Below are positions 12,487 through 28,165 of a stretch of DNA of 64,000 nt, piece by piece. Location: contig NC_135997.1 in NCBI RefSeq assembly GCF_048128805.1, positions 9,241,116 to 9,305,115 on the forward strand, given 5' to 3'. The translations under genes and the position numbers were made by a program. Within the stretch, counting starts at the first letter, position 1; each line of letters begins with the position of its first letter. Source of the stretch: Centroberyx gerrardi. Taxonomy: Eukaryota > Chordata > Actinopteri > Beryciformes > Berycidae. The notes beneath the pieces were generated by a model. The model was not told where the DNA came from. It did not search any database and saw only the letters and a list, made by a program, of their open reading frames with translations.

Positions 12487-12560
12487 ATATTAATAATAAT
12501 AACTTTATTTGTATAGCACTTTTCTAAAAACAATGTTTGCAAAGTGCTTTAGACACAATA
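12487..12560. repeat. dispersed repeat end (TTTATTTGTATAGCAC type)
   Basis: An (AAT)n stretch, then ACTTTATTTGTATAGCACTT and GCAAAGTGCTTTA. The same arrangement occurs at 43197-43280 and, weaker, at 42855-42905. This is a common teleost dispersed motif, probably the end of a non-LTR retroelement; the class is an inference. Confidence 0.5.
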
Positions 12561-14177
12561 AAACCCAAAGAGACAGTGATGTACAAGTACCACAATTAAA
12601 TAAAATAAAGTTGAATAAAAAGGAAAAAATAAATTAATTAATAAATAGAAATAAACTGTAATACAAGAGATACACAGATACAACTAGAACACAAACAAGG
12701 GATAAAACTAAAAACAGATTGAATTTTACATAAAAGTTTGTGCCTAACCACATGAATGCCCAGTCAGTACAAGTTGTCTCCTAAAGAGACACTAATAAAT
12801 AAGTTAAAAAAAAAAAAGTAATAAAACGAGAAACACAATTACAAAATTAAAAATAAAATGGAAATACAAGTATAGAGAGAAATTCACATAAAAGCCTGTC
12901 TATAAAAGTGTGTTTTTAGAAGGGATTTAAAGGATGAAACTGAGTAAGTAGTTCTAACATAAGTAAGAACTCTAACATAAGTAGTTCTAACATACAGCAG
13001 CAACTAAATATAAACTCTGCTGCTGTTGGCAAACACGATGTGGGAGTGAAATGGACATGTGAAAGGCTTTGTCGAAGGGTGCTTGTTGTGGAGATGCTTT
13101 GGTCAGCAGTGAGTGTCTTATAGCCCAAGAGGAAGTCAAGGGGCGAGAGGTTACTGTGGTTAAGCCACTGACGAGGTATCAGATTGCCTAAACTTTTTCT
13201 TTTTTTTTAGCAAATTTGGGAATAATATGAAAATAGGAAGTAGTCTTTAACAAGTAGATGTAAAAGTTTTTAATGTAGCTTTTCTCATTTTTGGATTTGC
13301 AGTTGGATTTTTGCAATTGTGTGCACAAACGCAACATTGTGTTTGATGCATATTTGAGGAGCCTATCATTTTACAGATGCTTCATGCATCTGCATATCCT
13401 AAATTACAAGTGTGTAATTTGAATTCCACAACAATACTACTTGCATCTTGCAACGTCAGGAAATTTGTAAATGGTTCTGATGCCTTGCTTCAGAAAGAAC
13501 TGATTTCTTCATCACTTAAGAGTCTAAACAGTTTTAGGAGGTCTTTGGCTGATATTTTGGCCACAGCGATAGTATTTCAATATTGTTTACCTTATTCTGA
13601 GCTATTATCTTTTTGAATCCCTCATTCTGGTCTGAGATTGTTTCTTTTTCCTCCAGTAGCCCTATCAAATGCTTATACTTTCTAACTGCCATTACAGTAC
13701 ATGTAGCAATGCATTATCAGTTATCTGCTCTATAGTGAGACCATGCATAGCCTTTTTTTATCCTGAGATAATAATTTTTCGTCTAACAAATGTTAACAAT
13801 TTATGGGAGTTCTGTTGGCGGAATGGCCGAGGTTTCCCCAAAGTTAACCCAAATATTGAATAATTCCAGTTAAATTTTTGAACAATATGCTTTATATGTG
13901 TACTACAGGATTTAAAAGCAAAGTAATTCCATATACCACACATATTTCAATCTCTTGAGTGTTTCTGCAGTTTTTTCCATTTCTCATGTACTACCCACCA
14001 TGCATCTCTCCATCTCTTCCTCTCTCCACCCTCCTGCCATGAGGGTGAGAGGAAGAATCTCTTATATAACCATCAATGAAAGGACAAAGAGTAAACATAT
14101 TAGTCTCCTCTGAAAAGGACATGTGTAGCTTGTAGTGTTTTACCTCCGACATGTTTTGCTTTTCAACTTACTTTGTA

Positions 14178-14208
<31 letters not shown>

Positions 14209-14582
14209 TGTGTACATAAGTGTGTTACAGAGTTCACTGCTGACTTAAATAACACTGAGCCAGACGGTGAGTCCCTGAAGACTAGACCAATGAAAACAGC
14301 ACCTCTCTTTTGTGGTTCTGTTCAGCATGGTCCTCTTTCCCTATGCAAACGCAGCCGCAAACTCACACACACCCACTCGCTCCATCTCCACAGGCCCTCC
14401 GCTGTGGAAACTCTGCGGACGGTGACATCATCATTCCGAGACCACTGAGTAACATTACAGAGAAGAGTGGAAATGTAGTCCTGGGCAACAAGCAACATCA
14501 CAACATCAGCTAATGGTGTTGTTGTCATTATTGTAACACAGCTGTGGAACGCAACAATACTGAGACACAGAAACACACACAG

Positions 14583-14615
<33 letters not shown>

Positions 14616-15795
14616 GCAAAGAGAAGTGAAGCAGCTCTCTGGACTCTGAAAAAAAAAAATCTAACTAATTTATTTACCAAAATTTTCTCCCTGCCAAAAA
14701 TTGAGCTTCACGATTAATACATTAAAGAAGGGAACATTACTGACACTGAACAAGCCATATTCGGGACAGCCCAGATGAGCTTTGTGTATTTCTTTTTTTT
14801 TTGTTGTTTGTTCTCAACAAAACAACATACACAACATACAATATTCAAAATACATAACATAAAACATACAACATGCCATAAACAAAAAAAAACATAAAAC
14901 ATGAGAGCACAATAAAACAAAAACACTGCAACACAAAAACAGAAAAAAAAGGAAAATAATAAATCCTAATAATAACAATAATGAAAAGGTAAAAATCATC
15001 ATCATTCTGATAAACTTGGACTTAAACTGTTCCATTATCTATATCCTGTCTTTTCTATGTAGCTTTGTGTATTTGTTTGCTATCATATCGCTGTTGTGGG
15101 AAAATGTCATAACTCCAATGTTGGTAATTTTCATGTTTTTACTTCAGTTGAAGATTACACAGTTCTAAATCCTCCGACCTCTTGGCCTTGTGAAACCCTT
15201 TCAAAACCTGCTGGATAATGTCAAATATGCATCGTCATCAAGCTAAAAACAAGGGTGTTTTTCTTAGTTCCTGAAAAGTTGATATTTTGGAGATGTGTGG
15301 TTTTCACCCGACAGCAATGATATACTTCGCTTCTATCATTCATCTATCCAACATCTCAAGAGCCACCTTTAAACAAACACATTGAGGGGGGTTAGCCCCT
15401 CACTGATATGTTTATCTGTGTTTTGGAAGATTAAGTTCTGGTAAATTCTTGTGCTTATTTGCTCTCGACTCTTTCCCATGGATTGGAAGCATATGGCCCC
15501 ATTGCATAACATAAACGAAGAGGGCAAACAGGGAGGAAATGACTTCATTAATTACAAGAATTGGTAGGACGGCAGACTCCCTGTGTGGCAACAGGTTTGG
15601 ATGTTGGCTTTTGGCCTTCCAATAAAAGCCTCTCTGCTTTGCACTTTCATGAAAACATGAAATGGAGTCTTCATCAGTGACATGGCCCAGAGCACAAGGA
15701 GTTCCCCATCCACATTATTAGCCCAAATTAACGTCTCTAGAGCATCACACAGACACACAGGCAGTTAAACACCACTATTAATAAAATCATAGCAT

Positions 15796-15825
15796 TGTGT
15801 GTGTGTGTGTGGGGGGGGGGGGGGG
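15796..15825. repeat. (TG)n followed by G16
   Basis: TG units to about 15810 run directly into about 16 G. Confidence 0.9.
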
Positions 15826-16153
15826 TGTCTGTGTGTTCTTTGACAGGAGGAGGGAGGCAGCGCCAGGAGTGAGTCTAGAGAACAGACTACACCTATGAGT
15901 CACTGTGCTGATGGATGGGGGTCAGAACAGGTCAGTCTGACTTATAAGGACATACTTAGAGAGACTAGCAGGCTCTCATCTCTCCACACCCCGACTATTA
16001 CACCCTCTGCTTAACAGAAAGGCCAGGGAACGGGTCCATTGTTACACTGCTGTATGTTGGGTTTCGTGTACTAAATACAGATCAGAGGCTAATACAACTT
16101 GTTTGCGTGTGTGCCTATGCGAGCATGCGCATAGATGTGTGTATATTTATGTA

Positions 16154-16172
16154 AGAGAGAGAGAAAGGAAGG

Positions 16173-16204
<32 letters not shown>

Positions 16205-16208
16205 CAGA
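16154..16208. repeat. (GA)n microsatellite
   Basis: GA-rich tract with AAGG and ACAGA interruptions. Confidence 0.9.
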
Positions 16209-17288
16209 GACAGAGTTTGGGAGCTCCAGTGAATGGACGGGAAGTATATCAGACATAAACATTACAAATCATTTCATTTCATCTTTGTGAATTATGTTTT
16301 AACCTTTCCATATCAGCTGTTATAAGCCTATCAAAGAATTAAGGAGGAAAAAAAGAAAGAAAAACATCAATCACCATCACCACACCCTCCATTTCCTTCT
16401 CATATTGTTTCTCATTTATTTTTGACCTTACCCTGTTAAATAGGTGTATATTCTGCCCGGTAACAGCTGCTCAGATGAATCCACCCTCTCTTTCAGTCAC
16501 CCATATAAGGAGCAAATGCACTCATACCACAAGTACGGGTGAATTTTCCTGAGGTGAAACTGTGGTTGGACTTGCCATCTTAGGCCCGCATGCTAAAGTC
16601 CAAGAAACAGCATCACTATTTTGCCAGCACTGTATCCATGCATTCAACATGTTCTCACTTTGGTTTGGGCTTGGCTCGCTCTGCAGATGATTAGTGATTC
16701 TTCAAACAATGATCTAACACCTCTGTCTGGCTCTGTGTTTGATTCAGAGCTAAATGCAAATACAATCCACATCCCACATATCTCAACCACAGATACCGTG
16801 CCCCCTCTTACAGTAGCAGGCACCATTTTTCACATCTTGTATACATTACTAATAGCCAGAACACATTGCAGTTGCCCTGCCCGTCTGTCTTGTTCTGGCT
16901 GGGAACATGACTTGAACTGAGCGGAGAGTGGAGAATTGTTTATTTCTTGGCTGAAGCGATGTGTTGAGAGAGTTAGGACTTCTGCATTTAGGGCACTCTG
17001 ACTGATAGGGCAAGGCACACAGAGGGAGTCGGGGCTCTAACCTGATATAACACAGCTGTCTGGCAGATTGCATTACGCTCAAAATGCCCAAACGGGCCAC
17101 GTTAACTTAGCTTGGTCACATTTAATGGGCAGTGAAGAAAGGTGAAGAACAGTTGGGAGAGAAAAAAGGAGTGTGCTTCACAGAACATTGTGCACATGGG
17201 AGACTGTGTGAAATCAGATCTGGGTCGGTGGGTGAGTAGGTTATACCCCCAAAGAGATCCTCCTCCAGATGTGTAGGACACACCCTGA

Positions 17289-17679
17289 CAGTGGTGGAAA
17301 AAGTGCTCAAACCCTTTACTTAAGTAAAAGCAGCAATACCATAATGGAAAAATACTCCACTAAAAGTACAAGTTCTGCATTCAAAAGTTTACTTACGTAT
17401 AAGTATAGAAGTATTAGCAGTAAAATGTACTTATGTATCAGTACTCATTCTGAAAAACGGTCCCTTTCAGAGTGTTAAATTATTGATGCATTAACCTGTA
17501 AGAGGTATTTTAAAGTATTTAACTGCTCCATATACAGTTGGGGAGTTTAAACTCGAACAATGCATTGTATGTTTTGCATGTAAAACCTTATTCTGCAAAG
17601 TAACTAGTAACAGCCATCAGATAACTGTAGTGGAGTAAAAAGTACTTGAGTAAATGTACTTAGTTACTTTCTTCCTCTG
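17289..17679. mobile_element. hAT-like MITE
   Basis: 391-bp non-coding element. The left end reads CAGTGGTGGAAAAAGT; the right end, reverse-complemented, reads CAGAGGAAGAAAGTAA. The flanking 8-bp direct repeats are CACCCTGA (17281-17288) and CACCCTCA (17680-17687), one mismatch. The interior holds the ACTTAAGTAAAAG and GTACTTGAGTAAATGTACTT words of a common fish hAT-type family. Confidence 0.75.
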
Positions 17680-17689
17680 CACCCTCACC

Positions 17690-17825
17690 ACCATACACAC
17701 ATGCAATCACACATACACACACACACACACATACACATGCACATGGACAGACAGGCAGAAACACGTACAGATGCAAAAGCACTCACACTTGCTCACAAAT
17801 GCAGGCAAGTACGCACACACACACA
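17690..17825. repeat. CA-rich tract
   Basis: Interrupted (CA)n with TACA and TGCA units immediately after the hAT-like element. Non-coding. Confidence 0.8.
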
Positions 17826-18402
17826 CACTTGTTCCTCCCATTGGACTGGTAAAAGATCTCTGATGGCAGATGTGTCCGTATCCCACATGACAACACTAAG
17901 AAAGGAGTTTCTCAGATAATTCATCATGGGTTCCGCACTGTCAGGGAAATAAAAGAACAAGCTGTCCCACTACCTCATTTCACAACATCTGTCCCAGCAA
18001 CCAAGGATTTTAAGTATTTGACAATTCCCAAAAAACAAGAAATCGTCTTTGTTCATGTAGTAATTGTTCACATTTTTATAACACCCTATAACACTCACTG
18101 TGTGTCCGTGTGAGCACTCACTCATCCCTACAAAGCTTTCTTATGTCATCTTCTGGATCCCATCCACTGAGGCCGGGCAGAGAGCTGTGTACTCGACTGC
18201 GGCTTTATGGGAGTGATCTGTCCTCTCCCACCGCACCAAACGGCACCAGCATTTATTAAAGCCCTCATCTTGTTTACCAAGTCCCCCTTCAGCTCATCTG
18301 CTTGGAAGTGGTTTGCCACGTGAGGGAGCCGGGGAACACAAACCCAAGCATCAAAACACTCCTTTGAGCATCAGGAGGAGAAGAAAGGATGGGAAATTAG
18401 GA

Positions 18403-18910
18403 CAGAGGTTCTCAACCTTTTTGGCTCGTGAGCCCTTGAAACAAAGGGATGCCTTCTCACGACCCCCGTCACGGGCTGCATATGCAGAGTGGTGAACAGC
18501 TCAACCAAAGAATTTTCCCATTTCAGGTTGTTTCATTTGATCATCAGAGGAGACCTAGAGGCTGAAAACTATCCAGTATTTCATGAGAAAAAAGCAAAAA
18601 TTTGAGGAAAAATCAGAAAACATAGACATAACAATGAATTCATATAGTAGAAATATGTCTTTCCCCTATCCCATAATCCTGATTTTCAAATTTCAAGCTG
18701 TTTCATTTGATTATCAGAAGAGACCTAGAGGCTGAAAACTATTCAGTATTTCATGAGAAAAAACAAAAAAATTTAAAAAATCAGAAAGACATAAGACATA
18801 ATGAATTCATATATTAGAAATATGTTGAGGTTTTTTCGATCCATAAGTCATCTTGTGACTCCTCAAAATTATCCTGTGATCCCCTGAGGGGTCCCGGTTG
18901 AGAACCACTG
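18403..18910. mobile_element. hAT-like element with internal tandem duplication
   Basis: Starts CAGAGGTTCTCAACC and ends GGTTGAGAACCACTG, giving 15-bp terminal inverted repeats with one mismatch. The flanks AATTAGGA (18395-18402) and GTTTAGGA (18911-18918) match at 6 of 8 bases, a decayed 8-bp target duplication. Inside, about 140 bp starting at 18521 recur at 18691 with a 170-bp period (shared words TTTCATTTGAT, GAGACCTAGAGGCTGAAAAC, AGTATTTCATGAGAAAA). No transposase frame. Confidence 0.8.
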
Positions 18911-19953
18911 GTTTAGGAGAGGTGGAGGAGAGACCCAAGCATTTTCTTTCTGTATTTATCACTTGGAATGCGTCTCCATCTCTCTACATCCCCAGTGGAT
19001 CAGGCTCCCTCTTATACAAACTTGGTATGCAGCATCCACATGTTCCATAGCGGCTCAGATGTACAATAGACCTGGAGTCTGGTATAGAAAGAGTGCTGCA
19101 AGAGAGGAAGCTATAAGAGAGTGAGATTACAGCTGTGTGTGTTCACAGCTGCCCAACCAAACCTCCACAGTATTAATGCACACTCATCCAAGGTAGACAA
19201 AGCATAGTCTAATCTTCTCCCATGTGCAGAAAGAGAGAGAGAGAGCGGGAGAGAGCTGGTTCAGACTTGTGTGCTAAAGTGAAGTGTGCTGAGGGGAAGT
19301 CTCTTATCACGGCCCTACAGCGATAACATTGTGTGAATCACTGTCCCATTATGCTTTCTATGCAGGACGCACGCGGACATGCACACACACACATTTGAGT
19401 CTGTAATCTCCATGAGACATCTCCTGACTTTTCTATCAGGACGGGCCATGTCTGCAAAGGTCTCCACGGTTTCAACTGGCCAGAATGAAAATATCTTGGT
19501 TCAGCCCTTTAAACACACAAAGGAGGTTACACATAAGCATGCATGAAAATTTGTGCTCACACAAACACAGACAGTTGGAAAAATCTGTCCCCCTTCATGT
19601 CTTCACCTTTCAGATCTTTTCCAATTGTTACACACAATGGACCCATGGAGGCAGATTATAAGTATGTTTTTGCAAAATAAAATTACAAACCGTCATTTTC
19701 ATATATCATTTTGAAATTACCAATTTTTTGCTAACTTATCTTAACTTGTGAGGCCACCATGACAGTAACCTCAATCGCTTCTTGTACCATGTTAAAAGTT
19801 CAGCTTTTTACATCGATTTTTAAATTATGTAAAATACTTGGACAATCCCTCAGCTTCCTTGCTCACACATTTAAACGAAACAAAAAGTAAAGATGCTGGT
19901 TGCGCTCAGATGAAGGTCAATTGTAATGCAGGTGCAAGAATCAAAATATTGTC

Positions 19954-20160
19954 AACTAGAAAAATGGGAAAATAATTCTGCACACTGCAAGTAAAAGGCA
20001 AGGCAAAAAAAGGTTATTTAGTTCAGAAAAACTAATTTATTGCATAAGTGCTCAACTTAAAAGTGCAAGTGATAAAAAGTATATATACAAAAGAACTAAG
20101 GAGCAAACATTTCAGCCTTTTACTTGCAGTGTGCAGAATTATTTTCCCATTTTTCTAGTT
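19954..20160. repeat. perfect 46-bp inverted repeat
   Basis: Bases 19954-19999 and 20115-20160 are exact reverse complements over 46 bp, separated by 115 bp of AT-rich sequence. The left arm starts AACTAGAAAAATGGG and ends AGTAAAAGGC. No flanking target duplication was found. It may be a foldback MITE or a recent inverted duplication. Confidence 0.9.
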
Positions 20161-20199
20161 CACACATTTATTTTAACTAAATACTCCAATTTGATTTTT

Positions 20200-22411
20200 A
20201 GAAGCATCTCAGCAATCCTTCCCTAAAACTAGGGATAGGAAGATTTTTTTAAAGATTATAATAAAGCTGGGAGTTCAACACATTGAAGGGGGATGATCTA
20301 TACTGCTGGGTCAGTAGTAACATACATTTATCTTGGCATTTCTCTTCTGAATGTTTTCCATAAGGGCCTTATTTCTCGAACATTTGGGTTATGAATTTAC
20401 CGTAAGGACTATGGTGGGGCCAGCTTCGACATTTCCCAAACGGCCAAAAGGAACACGTTTCATTTCACAGCCTGAAGCTTTCACATTTGTTGCAGTATTC
20501 TATAAAAGGATAAAGGCCAATTTCTGTGTGGGTTGCAAGGAACAAAAATTATGTAACTCAAAGACCCTTAAGGTCCATGCATTGGCAGGCAACCAAGTCT
20601 GTCATAACACTCTGTCTAGTTAGTATATATTGGACAGGGAGGAGAAAGACCATATGCTACATGTTCTCTGGTGTCTTTTGAGTTACTGCAATACTAGCGG
20701 TATCTCTGGCTGAGATCCTGTAAACCCATTATGGAGACCTTTTTTCACCATATTGTAATAAACTAAGAGTGAAACTGGCTGTTAGGCCCAGTTCCCACTA
20801 TGAGAACACGACTCCCTTAGAAGAGGAGAACATCCCTTTGGATAAGATAATGTTGATGCTCTGCAAATGTTTCCTCAATTGCTGCTTGATAAGAGTCCTC
20901 CTCCTCAATCCAAGTTTAATCAACCAGGGGATTTGTCAGCTATATTGTTTGTACGGCATGTGCTGTTCAAGCCAAATCAGATATTAAATAAGTCTGTGAT
21001 TCTATCCTAAATGTGTCAGGTCTTGTCCACAATGTACCACAGGCCATCAGTTAAGACCTCTTACGGCAGAAACCAAGGATCAAACCCTACCAGAAACGTT
21101 TTATTATCCCTTATTCCTCCTGTCCTGAGAAAAACAAAAAGATGAAAGAAGCTGTCATCAGAAATGCTTCGTTCAATGGAAATATGATTCTAGACTGAAT
21201 TCCTCTTTCGCTTCCTCATTGCTGATGACTTCATACTGAATTTGATACCTGTCTACTGTACACTGCAAAGACAGACGCAAGTCAGACGCAGGCAAGAAAG
21301 GGAAAAAGTTAATCCTTTCTGTTAGTTAAGCTGCTTTCAGCACTGTTGTGCAAACCTATGACGCATATTTGTGAATTCATTGACTGGCTGCCTTTGAACT
21401 GACCTCCCCTTTCTTGTAACTTTGACTTTTCTGGTAAAGTCTGTGACTAAGCTCAAGAAAAAGTTTCAATTGGAAGACATCCTATTTTTGCCATATTTTT
21501 GATATTCAGGCAGCCAGCCGCTCACTCACGTGGACAAAGACAGACACACAGTGTGCTGGTAAATAGACAGTGGGAGAAAGAATGAACCGTATGCATCAAA
21601 GATGAGTAGTGATATAGTTTACAGTGGAGGTCACAGAAGAAAAGATGTAAAAAACATTAATATGTCTGTTTTGGCAGAGGAATTAATGTCTCTAATCCCT
21701 GCGTTTTACCTTGCCAATTATCATCTCTCCAGCAACTACAGCATACTGCCAAATGAACATAAAAAAGTCTGCCTAGGATGCTTTAACTCTGAAACAATAA
21801 CTGGGTTGACATGTTTTATAGCATCTTTAAATGACTTCACCTGCAACTCAAGCTGCCAAGCCTGTTGCAGTATAAAAGTACTAACCGTGAATCAATGCAT
21901 TCCATCTTGATCTCAGCTTGTAAAATAAGTTTCTCTCCATTTAACATTGGCTGAATCCATGAACTAATCACACAGGGCACCACACAGTGGTCAGAATTGG
22001 TATGACAGCAATATACCAACTGGCTCCATGTAGGATTTGTGAGCGCATTAAGAATCAGTTACTCAGCCTTGTGGTCGACCATTAAGCCATCAATGAGTGG
22101 TCAAACATGTTGATAAGAACGCAAATCCACAATTTTCCTCAACAAAAACAAGGTAGTTCGCCCCTTATTAGAAATCAAGGATGTGTCCAGGGAAACACAA
22201 AACAGAAAACAATGAAGTATTTGTCTAAAATACTTTACATAAGGAAAAAATCCTATAAATGATACTTAATAGTAGTATGATGTAATGATAGTAAGAAATG
22301 GCACACATACTCATACCAGACACAAGTCAATGGTCATCATTTCATACATACATTTACTTTATATAAAAGAAAACAGGGGTTGCAATATTAACAGTTATAC
22401 ACATGGGGCCC
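20200..22411. other. intergenic, 3' flank of psmd14, no other gene seen
   Basis: AT-rich sequence without recognised exons or elements. The psmd14 3' UTR extends into its upper end. I saw no canonical AATAAA on the minus strand in the first few hundred bases below 22412, so the poly(A) site is not placed. Confidence 0.5.
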
Positions 22412-26718
<4,307 letters not shown>

Positions 26719-26761
26719 ATCGGTATCTCTCTGTTAAAAACATACACAAAAAAAAGAAATT

Positions 26762-27125
26762 AGCTTAGCGTTACATTGTCTAACTAGCATACTGCATATC
26801 ACTTAAATTAGCTAACGTTAATGTAAATTGGTTAGTAAGCTAGGTTAGTTAACTTTAGCCAGCAACGTTAACCCAGTCACGTTAACACAACATAGCTAAA
26901 CATTAGGACAATTCAAACCCGAACATTAATTTCTGGTTCAAAGTATCCTTGTATATAACTTGCAAGGTAACGTTGACGTTACTGGGTTATGACATTTGTA
27001 AAACTTTTTGTTGAAGCTAATGTTACATTAAATCGTAACTTACTAACGCTACCTAGCCAAGTTAGCTAGAAGCAGTGACTTGCTGTTAGCTTGCTGATGG
27101 TAGCCTTCGTCAGCTAGCATAACAA
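26762..27125. other. psmd14 intron 1 rich in AACGTTA/GCTAAC words
   Basis: Repeated TTAGCTAACGTTA-like and AACGTTAAC-like near-palindromic words in the intron next to the promoter. They are not a tandem array. No function is assigned. Confidence 0.5.
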
Positions 27126-27221
27126 AAGCAACAACAAATAATTTACATTCATTCCGTTTTACAGTGTTTTCCTGTTAAATTGAAAATGCAGCTAAGTTTC
27201 CTATATTTTAACTTCAGTTAC

Positions 27222-27400
27222 CTGTTGTCAAATCTTTCAGATCGTGAGAACAGTCAGATTTCTTCAGCGCTATCGAGTCAGACCAACTGGCTACAATGAA
27301 TCAGCCAGAATTCTGTCGCTGTCTGAAAAATGTCTTCCGTCGCACTAACATGACGTATTTCGTTACAGCCCGTTTGGCATTTGCAAAATTTATACGCTGG
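27222..27400 (-). promoter_or_regulatory. psmd14 5' non-coding exon and promoter region
   Basis: A donor ACAG|GTAACT at 27222/27221 would end a non-coding exon 1, joined to the acceptor before 26730, 12 nt upstream of the start codon. Upstream on the minus strand are a CRE-like TACGTCA (27351-27357) and TATAAA (27389-27394). These spacings suit a start near 27360, but this is inferred from sequence only. Confidence 0.45.
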
Positions 27401-27905
27401 GGGGCGCCACAACCATTATATTTGGGTAATGCTGCAGAATGGATATTAATAGGCCTAATAATAATAAAACTAATATCTGTATAGCTATTATTTATGTATC
27501 TCGAACTAAAAACTGTGATACACTCAATATTTCCAAATTATAGCTGAATTTGATAAGAATAATGAGTTTCACTTTTTACTTTATTTATTATTATTATTAC
27601 ACTGGTTCTGCTACATAGTGGCTGTCCTATGAGCTGTCCAGGAACTGAAATTGGGACAGTGTGGGGATATTTTAAGTACAACATATTCTTTTAAGAAAAT
27701 AAAAATACTTTAATTCTAATGTACTTTGTACTCCCCACTGAATACAGAAGTTTGACTTTTGAATTGGTACTTCATATCAGTAGCATTTCATATCAGTAGG
27801 CTACAGTGCAGCTTTGATTGATCTATGCTGTTTTAGTCGTCTGAGAGCATTTCATCCCAGTATTTTTTTTACCTGGAAAAGATAAAACCCAAAGCTTCTC
27901 TTTTC

Positions 27906-28165
27906 TTGTGGTCCCCCTGAGTAGAGTGGTTGTGACTTTCAGTCTGAAGCTTGTGTAAACCTTATCCATAAATTATTATTTTGATAGCCAACAAACTGTC
28001 AAAAATGGCTTAATTTTTGAGAGTAAATGCTCTCAAAATAAGGAAATATCAGTGCTTCATTGGATATATATTTCCACGTCATCAAGAGCTGATATTTTTG
28101 TTCTTGTACATAAAAAAACATCAAACATTTATGTCATATTTGCTACATATCTAAACGTGCTTTCA
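27906..28165. repeat. dispersed repeat pair, copy 1
   Basis: Aligns with 30868-31110 in the same orientation. Shared blocks include GGTTGTGACTTT, GATATTTTTGTTCTTGTAC (TAATATTTTTGTTCTTGTAC in copy 2) and GTCATAT. Diverged, non-coding. Confidence 0.65.

Larger units (their letters stand above)
10811..17280. other. intergenic, no gene seen
   Basis: Contents: (CA)n at 11307-11337; a dispersed-repeat 3' end at 12487-12560 followed by A-rich sequence to about 12900; (TG)n at 14178-14204; (CA)n at 14586-14612; (TG)n then G16 at 15796-15825; (GA)n at 16154-16208. Open frames are short and lack recognisable domains. Confidence 0.65.
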
